From Ch67 sp041395845 (lineage in GTDB: Bacteria; Pseudomonadota; Gammaproteobacteria; Pseudomonadales; Ketobacteraceae): a stretch of DNA of 64,000 bases. Below the pieces are notes generated by a model that was not told the DNA's origin, did no database searches, and worked only from the letters and a program-made list of their open reading frames with translations. Positions 46,262 through 55,168 of the stretch are shown piece by piece. Every line of letters starts with the position of its first letter. Positions within the stretch are counted from its first letter, which is position 1. A program made the translations under genes and the position numbers. The stretch lies in NCBI GenBank assembly GCA_041395845.1, contig JAWKZS010000016.1, positions 19,787-83,786 on the forward strand. Reading direction: 5' to 3'.

Positions 46262-46633
46262 ATGAATCCCTGGACGTGGCTCGGCGTACTGTTTCTGGTG
46301 GTGGGGGCTGCCGGTGCCGTGTTGCCGTTGCTGCCTACCACCCCGTTCGTCCTGCTGGCGGCGGGCTGTTTCGCCAGATCCTCGCCCCGCATGCACGCCT
46401 GGCTGCTGCGCAGCGAGCTGTTTGGCCCGGTGTTGCGTAACTGGGAGCAGAACCGCTGCATGCCCCGGCGGGCCCGGCGGATCTCGCTGCTGATGATGAT
46501 CCTGGTCGGCGGCAGTTCGGTGGCGTTCTTCGTGCCGGGGCTGTGGCTGAAACTGGCGGGGGTGGCGCTGATTGCGACAGGATGTGCAGTAGTGTTGCGC
46601 ATCCCGGTCTGCGAGTGTGAAGATTGCACGTAG
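46262..46633 (+). CDS. DUF454 (YbaN-like) inner-membrane protein
   Basis: A 123-aa membrane protein. MNPWTWLGVLFLVVGAAGAV, LPLLPTTPFVLLAAGCFARS and SPRMHAWLLRSELFGPVLRN are the family blocks; two more helices follow, and the tail CECEDCT is cysteine-rich. ATG 46262 is preferred; an in-frame ATG at 46232 would add ten residues. Function unknown. Confidence 0.84.
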   Translation: MNPWTWLGVLFLVVGAAGAVLPLLPTTPFVLLAAGCFARSSPRMHAWLLRSELFGPVLRNWEQNRCMPRRARRISLLMMILVGGSSVAFFVPGLWLKLAGVALIATGCAVVLRIPVCECEDCT

Positions 46634-46708
46634 GTGGGCTTGGCGAGTGGCGGCGCGGCCGGTATCCTCGCTCCCCCGAATTCATTCTTTCGCATCGAGA
46701 TTCGTATC

Positions 46709-47773
46709 GTGAGCCAGTACTGGAGTGATGTGGTCAGGCACCTGAAGCCGTATGTGCCCGGTGAACAGCCCAAGCTGACCAACCTGATCAAGCTCAATAC
46801 CAACGAAAATCCTTACGGCCCCTCATCGCGGGTGTTAGCGGCGCTGCAGCAGCAGGTGGCCGACACCCTGCGCCTGTACCCGGACCCTACCGGCATGGCG
46901 CTGAAGCAGGCGGTGGCGAATTACCACGGCCTGACCCCGGCCCATGTGTTTGTCGGCAACGGTTCCGACGAAGTGCTGGCTCATACCTTCCAGGCCCTGC
47001 TCAAGCACGATCTGCCGCTGCTGTTTCCGGACATTACCTACAGCTTCTACCCGGTGTACTGCGGCCTGTATGGCGTGACGGCGGAAACGGTGCCGCTGCG
47101 GGATGACTTTTCCATTGCGGTCGAGGATTACCAGCGTCCCAACGGAGCGATCATCTTCCCCAATCCCAATGCGCCCACCGGCAAACTGCTGGCACTGGAA
47201 GCGATCGAGCGGTTACTGCAGCAGCATCCGCAGTCGGTAGTGGTGGTGGATGAAGCCTACATCGATTTTGGCGGCCAGACCGCCATCGCCCTGGTGGCAC
47301 GCTACCCCAATCTGCTGGTGATCCAGACCTTCTCGAAGTCCCGTTCCCTGGCGGGCCTGCGGGTCGGCTTTGCGGTGGGCCATCCGGATCTGATCGAAGG
47401 TCTGGAGCGGGTGAAAGACAGTTTCAACTCCTACCCGCTGGATCGGTTTGCCCTGGCGGGCGCGGTGGCGGCGATCGAGGATGACGCCTATTTCCAGTCC
47501 ACCTGCCAGCGCATCATCAGCACCCGCAACACGATGACCAGCGGCTTGCAGGCCCTGGGATTTGACGTGATTCCTTCGGCGGCGAATTTCGTGTTTGCCC
47601 GCCATCGTTCCGTGGATGCGCTGACGATTGCGCAATTCCTGCGGGAACGTTCCATTATCGTGCGACACTTCAAACTGCCACGCATCGATCAGCATTTGCG
47701 GATCACCGTGGGAACCGACGCGGAAACCGACGCGCTGCTGGCGGCGTTGCGGCAGATGCCGGAATTGGCTTGA
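46709..47773 (+). CDS. hisC: Histidinol-phosphate aminotransferase
   Basis: PLP-dependent class II-fold aminotransferase of 354 aa, catalysing the glutamate-dependent transamination of imidazole-acetol phosphate in histidine synthesis. KLNTNENPYGPSSRVLAAL is the HisC N-terminal signature. FVGNGSDEVL, IIFPNPNAPTGKLL, VVVDEAYIDFGGQ and the PLP-lysine motif QTFSKSRSLAGLRVGF follow, with ITVGTDAETDALL near the C terminus. GTG 46709 gives the product SQYWSDVVRHLKPYVPGEQP; the upstream extension is not conserved. It is away from a his operon, as is common for a second hisC copy. Confidence 0.92.
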   Translation: MSQYWSDVVRHLKPYVPGEQPKLTNLIKLNTNENPYGPSSRVLAALQQQVADTLRLYPDPTGMALKQAVANYHGLTPAHVFVGNGSDEVLAHTFQALLKHDLPLLFPDITYSFYPVYCGLYGVTAETVPLRDDFSIAVEDYQRPNGAIIFPNPNAPTGKLLALEAIERLLQQHPQSVVVVDEAYIDFGGQTAIALVARYPNLLVIQTFSKSRSLAGLRVGFAVGHPDLIEGLERVKDSFNSYPLDRFALAGAVAAIEDDAYFQSTCQRIISTRNTMTSGLQALGFDVIPSAANFVFARHRSVDALTIAQFLRERSIIVRHFKLPRIDQHLRITVGTDAETDALLAALRQMPELA

Positions 47774-47782
47774 GCCAATTCC
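47761..47782 (+). terminator. Hairpin overlapping the hisC stop codon
   Basis: GGAATTGGCT (47761-47770) and AGCCAATTCC (47773-47782) form a perfect inverted repeat that includes the last hisC codons and the stop. It lies between convergent genes, and GCTTTCGTCT follows. Confidence 0.55.
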
Positions 47783-47791
47783 GCTTTCGTC

Positions 47792-48811
47792 TCAGTCTTC
47801 AAACCAGTTCAGCGGGCTCGACAGCAACGCCACGGGGCGCAAGGTCATGCGCTGGGTTACTTCGCAATCCAGCGTTGACTTGTTCGCAACGGTGTTGATA
47901 AAGGCCTCCACGATGGGCTGCTGCCGACTCCCGTAACCGAACTGGAAGGTCGCGGTCATCATGACACCCTGTGGCGATCGCCATTCCACCAGGAAGTACG
48001 CAGCCCGATCGCCCACCAATCCACTGCCTTTGTCGGTATTGCCCAGCACACTGTGTTCCAGCACCCTTGCCTGCATCCGGTCGCCGGGCTGGTACGGCAG
48101 TGATTCCGCCGCGTGCAGCTCTTCCGGCGCAAACTGACCGAGCTTCAGCTTGCTGCCACTGTACTGGACGGCCAGTAGTAACCCATTGCACACCAGCAAC
48201 ACGGACAGCACGACAATGAACTCTCCCACCGTGTCCATCGGGGTAACTGTCCGGGGTTCCAGTTGCATGTAGTCCCGCGCGACGGTGTGCAGAATGACGA
48301 TGCACAGCGCAAAGCTGAAATAGAAAAACACCGATGACACGACCATGGCGCCCACGCCAACATCGGATAGGTGGCTGAACTGCGGCGGGGTGCCGCCGTG
48401 GGCCAGAAACAGCTGTCGCGACAGCAGCGTATCCAGTGTGGTGGGTGTACTGAAGCGCAGCCGACTGCCGGCGGACCCGGCGACCCGTACGATGCGGTGC
48501 TCGCTGTCGTCGGCACGGTAAAAGCGCTGATGCCGGTTCAGCAATTCGTCGCCGGCGTATACCAGTACCGTGGGTTTGCCGCTCAGCAGCGTCAGCGTTT
48601 TCTGGGTGGTCGTCAGCAGCAGAACCACGGCCGTCAAAAACATCAGGGCGAACATGCTCACCAGCATCTTGCCTTTGGGGTGTCCGCTCCATGCCCAGCC
48701 GAACAGTTCAAACACATGAATGTTGGTGAGCGCCAGGGATTTCTTGAAGAAGACGTAGCCCAGCCAGACCAGACAGAATACCAACAGCAGGGTCGACAGC
48801 GTTTTGAACAT
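47792..48811 (-). CDS. Multi-pass membrane protein of unknown function
   Basis: A 339-aa protein with about four membrane helices (TLLLVFCLVWLGYVFF, MLVSMFALMFLTAVVLLL, VVSSVFFYFSFALCIVIL, EFIVVLSVLLVCNGLLLAV). A soluble segment between helices two and three has TVLVYAGDELLNRHQRFYRA. The C-terminal ~120 residues (GDRMQARVLEHSVLGN, AAYFLVEWRSPQGVMMTATF) look like the DUF3592-type beta domain. ATG 48811 has GAGG six bases upstream. It follows the secreted protein gene by 27 bases and is probably co-transcribed. Confidence 0.62.
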   Translation of the reverse strand: MFKTLSTLLLVFCLVWLGYVFFKKSLALTNIHVFELFGWAWSGHPKGKMLVSMFALMFLTAVVLLLTTTQKTLTLLSGKPTVLVYAGDELLNRHQRFYRADDSEHRIVRVAGSAGSRLRFSTPTTLDTLLSRQLFLAHGGTPPQFSHLSDVGVGAMVVSSVFFYFSFALCIVILHTVARDYMQLEPRTVTPMDTVGEFIVVLSVLLVCNGLLLAVQYSGSKLKLGQFAPEELHAAESLPYQPGDRMQARVLEHSVLGNTDKGSGLVGDRAAYFLVEWRSPQGVMMTATFQFGYGSRQQPIVEAFINTVANKSTLDCEVTQRMTLRPVALLSSPLNWFED

Positions 48812-48838
48812 GACGCACCTCAATCGGGTTGTTGCAGG

Positions 48839-50530
48839 TTAGCGCAGGGGCCGGCCAGTGGGTGCTGTTCCCGGCATACCCTGCGATGGCCGGGCGGGTG
48901 TACCGCCACAGCTTTCCGGTGCCACAACCGTCACGGCAAACTGATTGTTGTTTTCCTGCAGTTCGCTGATCTGCTGCATGCTATCGATGGCGACCGTCAG
49001 TACCGAGGTACCAGCAGGGATCAGCGCCACGCCCGCGGCATACTGGATCTGGTTTTGTGCCAATGATGGCAGCGTAGCGTTGTCTATCTGCTGGCCGGCG
49101 CGGAGCAACCGGTTCTGAAAGCTGCCGGCATCGGCGGTTCCAATGTTCACCACGTCATAGCGGTAACGCACGCGGCACCCGCGCTGAGTGATCTCTGCAA
49201 TATCGCTTGGACCGAGTACGAGCTTGCCATTCCAGGGTGACGACTGCGTTCCCAGCAGGATACCCGTGCGGGAAGTCAGGTCCGCTGCGCCGCTCTCTGC
49301 CGGATTGAACGTTGCAACGTTCTTCGGCTGGCACTGGGCGTGGTACTGCACATCGGCCCGCTTGGCTGTTTCGCCCGTCGTTTTGACTTCCACGCTGACC
49401 GTGGGCACCTTGTTGATGCCAACACCCAGCGGCTTTGCCGGGGTGGGCGCGTTGCCAGCGTTCGCCTTGCCATTGCTGACCAGTGCCGGTTTGACCGTCA
49501 GCGCACCGATGCGAATAGTGTGAGTGACTTCGGCAACATTCGTACCTTGCAGGCTGCGGGGCTGCCAGGGCGTCGCTGGTTTGCCATCTTCGAGAAACCG
49601 CACCTGATATTGTTGTGCTGCCGCCGGTGATTGATTGAAGCTAATGCGGGCTTTGGCGACGATGTCAAAAGGACAGGGCGCCGTGATCTTGTCCGGACTG
49701 ACCGAGAGTTCGACGGTGCTTGCCCGGAATGGCAATTTGACCTGCGGATTGCCGGGCACCGGAATGGCGGGATCGGTTTTCAGTGACTTGTCGCCCTTGT
49801 ATTTCACGCTGACCTGGAATGGCCGGGTATGAAAGGCCTTGCGCGGCATCACCGAAAAGCACGCTGCTTCCAGGGTGACGTGTCCCACCATATCAAAGTG
49901 TTGGTCCTGGCGCAGAAAATCGATTTTCTTGCCGCCGTTTTTCACGAATGCCTGCAGGCGGCGATCGAATTCACCGGCAATATCCAGCGAGCCAGCATTC
50001 CCAGGCTTCACCAGACGATTGACCGGAATACTGAAGTTCCACGGTGAGCCCTGCACTTGTTTGACGTAGCCTTTGGTGTTGAGCTTGTTGCTGCGCTCGT
50101 AGGTGGTGATGCTGATGTCCGGCGCTGCCACGGTATAAAGCGCGCCGGTTGAGGCGGCCTGACTGTTCCCCACAATGCCGAAGTGGATACGGGGCGCACC
50201 GTCATAATTGCCGGTACCGCTGTGTGGCGGTACGCCGTTTTTTACCGCCGTCGCGCTGTGCTGGCCGCAGTGCAGGACGCCCGTCATGCTGTTAAGCGTC
50301 AGGGTATGGTTCTGGATCTTGAGCTGGAATTCGCTGAGTTTTCCGCTATTTGATCCGTTTTCCAGCGTCACCATCACCTGGCTGTTGGGCATATACAGGT
50401 TCAGGTCATCCACTTCCGGTTTGGTCAGGTCTTTGCCTTCGAGTGCCATCAGCGCAGGGCTTGCCGTCATCATTCCGGCCAGGCATAGAAACAGGGTGGT
50501 CCGAAACAGGCGTGGTGGATGGGTGTACAT
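48839..50530 (-). CDS. Secreted protein with CARDB-like C-terminal domain
   Basis: A 563-aa exported protein. The signal peptide is about residues 1-30 (LFRTTLFLCLAGMMTASPAL). Several all-beta regions follow, and the last ~130 residues (RYRYDVVNIGTADAGSFQNR, VAIDSMQQISELQENNNQFA) match the CARDB/Ig-like adhesion fold with its ENNN turn. No enzyme motif was found. A role in surface binding or envelope scaffolding is possible. The GGT/PSQGMPGT tail is low complexity. Confidence 0.66.
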   Translation of the reverse strand: MYTHPPRLFRTTLFLCLAGMMTASPALMALEGKDLTKPEVDDLNLYMPNSQVMVTLENGSNSGKLSEFQLKIQNHTLTLNSMTGVLHCGQHSATAVKNGVPPHSGTGNYDGAPRIHFGIVGNSQAASTGALYTVAAPDISITTYERSNKLNTKGYVKQVQGSPWNFSIPVNRLVKPGNAGSLDIAGEFDRRLQAFVKNGGKKIDFLRQDQHFDMVGHVTLEAACFSVMPRKAFHTRPFQVSVKYKGDKSLKTDPAIPVPGNPQVKLPFRASTVELSVSPDKITAPCPFDIVAKARISFNQSPAAAQQYQVRFLEDGKPATPWQPRSLQGTNVAEVTHTIRIGALTVKPALVSNGKANAGNAPTPAKPLGVGINKVPTVSVEVKTTGETAKRADVQYHAQCQPKNVATFNPAESGAADLTSRTGILLGTQSSPWNGKLVLGPSDIAEITQRGCRVRYRYDVVNIGTADAGSFQNRLLRAGQQIDNATLPSLAQNQIQYAAGVALIPAGTSVLTVAIDSMQQISELQENNNQFAVTVVAPESCGGTPARPSQGMPGTAPTGRPLR

Positions 50531-50767
50531 GATGAACCTCTCAAGAGTGATAAATGGGCTAACATCCGCTTAGTCGTAACAGAGCGCCAGACGGTTCAAA
50601 CAACGGCAAGTCGGCCGAGGGCTCAAGCGGTGCAGCGCATTGGTCGCGCATGATCCGAGAAGTCGTTATGATGGCGCGCACGGGTCTCCGGTCTATACCT
50701 TATTGATACCGCGAGAGCAAATTTGAACAGACGGGCATAGGGTTCTGCCAAGGACGGACGGCGTTAG

Positions 50768-51739
50768 ATGTCGACAAGAAACCAGCTGATCCACTGGATC
50801 GAACGCGGATTGATTCTGCCGGAGCAGGTGCCGGCCGCAATGGAAACGGCGCGCCTGCGGCCGGATGGTAATGCCTGGCAGCGCTTCATCGATTATCTGC
50901 TGCTGGCGGTGGGGGCGCTGTCGCTTGCCGCTGGCCTGGTGTTCTTCATTGCCTACAACTGGACAGCGATCGGGCGCTTTGCCAAATTCGGATTGGTAGA
51001 GGCGGTGATCGCGCTGGCAGTGCTGGTGTATCTGCGACTCGATGTTGACAGGATCACCAGCAAGTTTGCGTTGCTGGTGGCCGCCATTGCCCTGGGTGTA
51101 TTGCTGGCATTGTTTGGCCAGACCTATCAGACCGGCGCCGATCCCTGGGAGCTGTTTTTCAACTGGGCGCTGCTGATCCTGCCCTGGGTGGTGATCGCCC
51201 GGTTTGCCGCACTCTGGCTGTTGTGGCTGGCGCTGCTGAATCTGGCGCTGGTGCTGTACTACACCGCACTCGGCCGGTTGTGGTGGTGGAGCATCGACAA
51301 CCAGAGCACCCTGCTGTGGCTGCTGTTTGGTTTCAATCTGCTGGCGCACATTGGGTGGGAAGTCGGCGCTACCCGCTGGAAGTGGCTGAATGCGCGCTGG
51401 GCCGTGCGGGTAATTGCGACCGCCGCCGGCAGCCTGATCACGTTTATGGCGGTGCTGGCGGTGGTGGAAGAATCCCGTCACGGCGCCACTGATATTCTGG
51501 TGTGGCTGCTCTGGCTCGGTGGATTGTTTGTGCTGTCTCTGCTTCGTATACGCGATCTGTTCATGCTGGCCGGTGGCTGTCTGTCGGCTATTACGGTCAT
51601 CACCACCTTTCTGGGTTATCACCTGCTCGACAAGGGCGACCCCGGCGCCTTCCTGCTGCTGGCGCTGCTGGTAATTGGCATGGGCAGCGGTGCTGCAATC
51701 TGGCTGCGTAAGCAGCAACGGGAGTGGGCCAATGACTGA
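50768..51739 (+). CDS. DUF2157 membrane protein
   Basis: A 323-aa inner-membrane protein. An N-terminal cytoplasmic helix pair (NQLIHWIERGLILPEQVPAA) leads into about eight membrane helices, beginning YLLLAVGALSLAAGLVFFIA with YNWTAIGRFAKFGLVE, the DUF2157 block. It overlaps the DUF4401 gene by eight bases. The DUF2157-DUF4401-GDYXXLXY triplet is a recurrent module of unknown function. Confidence 0.87.
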   Translation: MSTRNQLIHWIERGLILPEQVPAAMETARLRPDGNAWQRFIDYLLLAVGALSLAAGLVFFIAYNWTAIGRFAKFGLVEAVIALAVLVYLRLDVDRITSKFALLVAAIALGVLLALFGQTYQTGADPWELFFNWALLILPWVVIARFAALWLLWLALLNLALVLYYTALGRLWWWSIDNQSTLLWLLFGFNLLAHIGWEVGATRWKWLNARWAVRVIATAAGSLITFMAVLAVVEESRHGATDILVWLLWLGGLFVLSLLRIRDLFMLAGGCLSAITVITTFLGYHLLDKGDPGAFLLLALLVIGMGSGAAIWLRKQQREWAND

Positions 51740-52808
51740 GCCGGTTTTACAGCGTCCACAGACATTGTGGAAAAACTTGCGCGAGGCCGGACATGTTTCC
51801 GGCGACTACCCCGTCCAGGATGCGCCATCGGTCTGGTATATCAAGCTGCTGCTGGCCAGTTCCGGCTGGCTTGCCGCGGTGTTTCTGCTGGGCTTTTTTG
51901 CGCTGGGGCTGGAAGATCTGCTGCGCAATGAAACGGTCGCGCTGATTATCGGCATGCTGTTGCTGGTGGGCGCGTGGCTGCTGCTGCGGGCGCAGGCGCT
52001 GAATGTGTTCGCCAGTCATCTGGCATTGGCGATGAGCCTTGCCGGACAGGCGCTGATGCTGTGGCCGCTGGTGGAGTGGCTGGGCGAAGGCAGTTCCCGT
52101 TTCTGGCTGGCGCTGTTTGTATTGCAGGCCGCGCTGGCGTGGATCATGCCGGATTTTCTGCACCGGGTATTTTCCGCTGCGGTGGCCGCGATCGCTTTGG
52201 CAATGTTTCTGTGGACGCAGCGCTGGTATCCGTTGCCGGTACCGTTGCTATTGTTTGTTGCCAGCTGGCTGTGGCTGCACGAATTCGCTTATCCGCGGCA
52301 GCTGCAGCGCATTGTACCGATTGCCTACGGCATTACGCTCGGGCTGTTGCTGGCCCGATCGTTCTGGGCGTTCGGCATGAATTTCTGGACCGCGGATTCC
52401 TCCGGTATGGATGACACAACGCGGCTGCCGTTCTGGCTGGGCAACGTATTGCTGACACTGGTAATTGTGTTTGTGGTCTGGCGACTGTTGCAACGCCATG
52501 GCCTGACATGGACGGATCGGCGCTGGCAGGCAGCGATGATTGCAGCGTTGCTGCTCGGCGTGCTGTCACAGGAGGTGTCCGGTATCAGTATCGGCATGAC
52601 GCTGTTGATCCTGGGTTTTGCGGCACGCAACCGTGTATTGATGGGCATCGCTGTCGCCGCGCTGCTGTATTTCATCTCGTCTTATTACTACTACTTGGGA
52701 GCAACCTTGCTGGTGAAATCCACCATTCTGGTCAGCGTCGGTGTGGTGTGCCTGCTGCTGCGCTGGGTAGTCTTGCGCTGGTTGCAGCAGGGGGTGGCCG
52801 ATGCGTAA
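51732..52808 (+). CDS. DUF4401 membrane protein
   Basis: A 358-aa protein with ten or so membrane helices. The N-terminal amphipathic part (TEPVLQRPQTLWKNLREAGH) precedes WYIKLLLASSGWLAAVFLLG and FALGLEDLLRNETVALIIGM, the DUF4401 landmarks. The start overlaps the DUF2157 gene and the end overlaps the GDYXXLXY gene, eight bases each, indicating strict co-translation. Confidence 0.87.
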   Translation: MTEPVLQRPQTLWKNLREAGHVSGDYPVQDAPSVWYIKLLLASSGWLAAVFLLGFFALGLEDLLRNETVALIIGMLLLVGAWLLLRAQALNVFASHLALAMSLAGQALMLWPLVEWLGEGSSRFWLALFVLQAALAWIMPDFLHRVFSAAVAAIALAMFLWTQRWYPLPVPLLLFVASWLWLHEFAYPRQLQRIVPIAYGITLGLLLARSFWAFGMNFWTADSSGMDDTTRLPFWLGNVLLTLVIVFVVWRLLQRHGLTWTDRRWQAAMIAALLLGVLSQEVSGISIGMTLLILGFAARNRVLMGIAVAALLYFISSYYYYLGATLLVKSTILVSVGVVCLLLRWVVLRWLQQGVADA

Positions 52809-53337
52809 GCCGTTGGCGGTCGTTGCTCTGGTTGTCGTGCTGGTGCTGGTGAATCTGGCGATCTGGCACAAGGAACAGCAGCTCGCGCACGGGCGTGTGG
52901 TGCTGCTGGAACTGGCACCGGTCGACCCGCGTTCATTGATGCAGGGTGATTACATGGCGCTGCGCTTTGCCATGGAAAATGCCATCTACGATGCGTTACC
53001 GAAGCAGGATGACGAATACTGGCGTCCGGCGGTTGCCGCGGAGGATGGCAGGGTGATCGTGCGTCTGGATGAGCATAGCGTTGCGCATTTCGTCGCACGC
53101 GATGAAGGTCAGACCCTGGAGGCCGATCAACTGTTGCTGCGTTATCGTATCCGCCATGGCGACGTGAAATTTGCCACCAACGCCTTTTTCTTCCAGGAAG
53201 GTCATGCGGAATTCTATGAGCGAGCACGTTATGGCGCTTTCCGCGTCGATGACGACGGCGAGCTGCTGCTGACCGATCTGCATGATGAACAGTATCGGCG
53301 GATCGTGCCACCCTCAGAAATGCCGGCAGCGGAATAA
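52801..53337 (+). CDS. GDYXXLXY-domain protein
   Basis: A 178-aa protein with one N-terminal membrane helix (PLAVVALVVVLVLVNLAIW) and a periplasmic domain carrying the diagnostic motif PRSLMQGDYMALRFAM (GDYxxLxF here). The C-terminal LRYRIRHGDVKFATNAFFFQ-EGHAEFYERARYGAFRVDDD is also typical. It is the third member of the DUF2157/DUF4401 module. Confidence 0.88.
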   Translation: MRKPLAVVALVVVLVLVNLAIWHKEQQLAHGRVVLLELAPVDPRSLMQGDYMALRFAMENAIYDALPKQDDEYWRPAVAAEDGRVIVRLDEHSVAHFVARDEGQTLEADQLLLRYRIRHGDVKFATNAFFFQEGHAEFYERARYGAFRVDDDGELLLTDLHDEQYRRIVPPSEMPAAE

Positions 53338-53343
53338 CACCAA

Positions 53344-53385
53344 CGTAACCTTGCCACTGAGTTCGTGTGAAATGGCAAGGTTACG
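53344..53385. terminator. Hairpin between convergent operons
   Basis: CGTAACCTTGCCA (53344-53356) pairs perfectly with TGGCAAGGTTACG (53373-53385) around a 16-nt loop. It lies between the GDYXXLXY gene and fmdB, so it can stop both operons. Confidence 0.6.
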
Positions 53386-53397
53386 CAGGCGTTATCG

Positions 53398-53757
53398 TCA
53401 GTGGCTGATCATCCAGGGCCGCATCGACGGGAACATCTTGTCGCCGGTGGCGGTGTAGAACAGCTTGGATGAACGCTTGTTCTGCTGATGACAGCCACAT
53501 CCGGGCGCATGCTTGTCCTTGCTTGCTTCGGCCCTGATTTCCCGATTGGAAAATACCGGTTCGTGCTGCGCCCGTTCGTTGGTTTCAAACGCCTGGCGTC
53601 GCTCCTTGGCCATCGCCAGAAATTCCGGCGGCAGCAGGATCACCCGTGGTGACAGTGCCCCACATTGGGGGCACGCACAGGGCTTGTCGAAGTTGATCAG
53701 TTCCACCAGTTCATGAAACACGCCGTGCTCGGCACATTTGTAGTCGTACAGTGGCAT
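53398..53757 (-). CDS. fmdB: FmdB-type zinc-ribbon protein
   Basis: A 119-aa protein whose N terminus MPLYDYKCAEHGVFHELVEL with CACPQCGA is the FmdB/CxxC zinc-ribbon, first described beside formamidase in Methylophilus as a putative regulator. The middle is charged and helical; CGCHQ and the basic SSKLFYTATGDKMFPSM end follow. It lies 15 bases downstream of fmdA and is the last gene of the operon. Whether it regulates transcription or assists the enzyme is not known. Confidence 0.88.
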   Translation of the reverse strand: MPLYDYKCAEHGVFHELVELINFDKPCACPQCGALSPRVILLPPEFLAMAKERRQAFETNERAQHEPVFSNREIRAEASKDKHAPGCGCHQQNKRSSKLFYTATGDKMFPSMRPWMISH

Positions 53758-53772
53758 GGCTGATTCCTCCTG

Positions 53773-55002
53773 TTACTTGTCCGGTGCCAGCGGCACGTCA
53801 ATGCTGCCATCCAGATACTTGGTTGGGCCATCCTTGTTGGGCTTCACATCGAACTCGAAGATATCCGTTGGCAGCCACAGGGTCGCGCAGGCGTTGGGAA
53901 CGTCGACGACGCCACTGATATGGCCCTGCACCGGCGCGGTACCCAGAATGGCATACGCCTGGGCGCCGCTGTAACCGAATTTCTTCAGATACTCGATGGC
54001 GTTCAGACAGGCCTGACGATAGGCAATGTGCACGTCGAGGTAATGCTGTTTACCCTGTTCATCCACCGAGATGCCTTCGAAGATCAGGTAGTCATCGTAC
54101 TTCGGTGTGATCGGGCTGGGTTTGAAGATCGGATTCTTGATGCCGTATTTCTTCATGCCGTCCTTGATCAGATCCACTTTCAGATGAATCCAGCCGGCCA
54201 TTTCGATCGCACCGCAGAAGGTGATTTCGCCGTCGCCCTGGCTGAAGTGCAAATCGCCGACGGACAGGCCGCCGTCTTTTACGTAGACAGGGAAATACAC
54301 CTTGGAACCGCGCGACAGATCCTTGATGTCGCAGTTACCGCCGTGTTCCCGCGGTGGTACGGTGCGGGCGGCTTCCTCGGCGGCGACTTTCGCGTCTTCT
54401 TTCTTCATCTTGCCCATGTGCGCGGTGGGCCCATAGGGCAGGTTGGCAAGGCCGGGTACGCGGGTGGGATCGGAATCAAACAGTTCCTTCTCGCGCTTGT
54501 TCCATTCGGCCAGCATTTCTTTCGATGGCAGGCAGCCGATCAGACCCGGGTGAATCAGACCGGCGAATTCCACACCGGGAACGTGACGGGATTTGGTGAA
54601 CATACCGTTGAAATCCCAGATGGATTTCTGTGCTTCAGGGAAGTGTTCGGTAAGGAAACCGCCGCCGTTCTGTTTCGAGAAGAAGCCATTGAAGCCCCAC
54701 AGGCTTTCCTTGAAGGTGCCGATGTCGAGAATATCGACCACCAGCAGATCGCCGGGCTCGGCGCCTTCGACACCAACAGGGCCGGTCAGGAAGTGCACCT
54801 GCGACAGATCGACATCGCGCACGTCTTCGGCGGAATCGTCGTTCTTGATCTGGCCACCGGTCCAGTCGTAGCACTCGAGGATGAAATCATCGCCCGGTTT
54901 CACCATGGCAGCCATGGGAATATCGGGGTGCCAGCGGTTGTGCACCGTGTCCTGCTCGTAAGGAGATTTCTTCAGGTCGATTTTGATGATGGTTTCTGCC
55001 AT
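53773..55002 (-). CDS. fmdA: Formamidase/acetamidase
   Basis: Amidohydrolase of 409 aa (normal FmdA length) cleaving formamide, and often acetamide, to the acid and ammonia. ATG 55002 has GGAGG eight bases upstream; longer frames from TTG are not conserved. Landmarks: VHNRWHPDIPMAAMVKPGDD, LSQVHFLTGPVGVEGAEPGD, LVVDILDIGTF, HVPGVEFAGLIHPGLIGCLP, GGNCDIKDLSRGSKVYFPVY and LHFSQGDGEITFCGAIEMAG. It sits directly after urtABCDE, so the transporter and enzyme form one uptake-and-hydrolysis unit for short amides and/or urea. Confidence 0.94.
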   Translation of the reverse strand: MAETIIKIDLKKSPYEQDTVHNRWHPDIPMAAMVKPGDDFILECYDWTGGQIKNDDSAEDVRDVDLSQVHFLTGPVGVEGAEPGDLLVVDILDIGTFKESLWGFNGFFSKQNGGGFLTEHFPEAQKSIWDFNGMFTKSRHVPGVEFAGLIHPGLIGCLPSKEMLAEWNKREKELFDSDPTRVPGLANLPYGPTAHMGKMKKEDAKVAAEEAARTVPPREHGGNCDIKDLSRGSKVYFPVYVKDGGLSVGDLHFSQGDGEITFCGAIEMAGWIHLKVDLIKDGMKKYGIKNPIFKPSPITPKYDDYLIFEGISVDEQGKQHYLDVHIAYRQACLNAIEYLKKFGYSGAQAYAILGTAPVQGHISGVVDVPNACATLWLPTDIFEFDVKPNKDGPTKYLDGSIDVPLAPDK

Positions 55003-55046
55003 GGGGTTTTCCTCCAAGGGGTTTTGGTTATGGCCGTTGCCCAATC

Positions 55047-55146
55047 TCTGCCGATTCTGTCCAGCAGGACACGCCGTGAACCCATCCCTGGGGGCTGCTC
55101 CGCGGCATCCATGCCGCAGAGCGTCCTGCTGGACAGAATCGGCAGA
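55047..55146. repeat. 100-bp inverted-repeat element between urtE and fmdA
   Basis: The left arm (55047-55070) and right arm (55123-55146) are perfect 24-bp inverted repeats (core CTGTCCAGCAGGAC). Inside is a second palindrome, GCGGCATCCATGCCGC at 55102-55117, and ACGCCGTGAACCCATCCCTG beside it. I recall similar ACGCCGT...CATCCATG intergenic elements as dispersed repeats in marine gammaproteobacteria, but no second copy was noticed in this window. In RNA it would form a long hairpin that could attenuate or process the message before fmdA. Confidence 0.7.
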
Positions 55147-55168
55147 AATCGAACAACGCTTTCATTCA

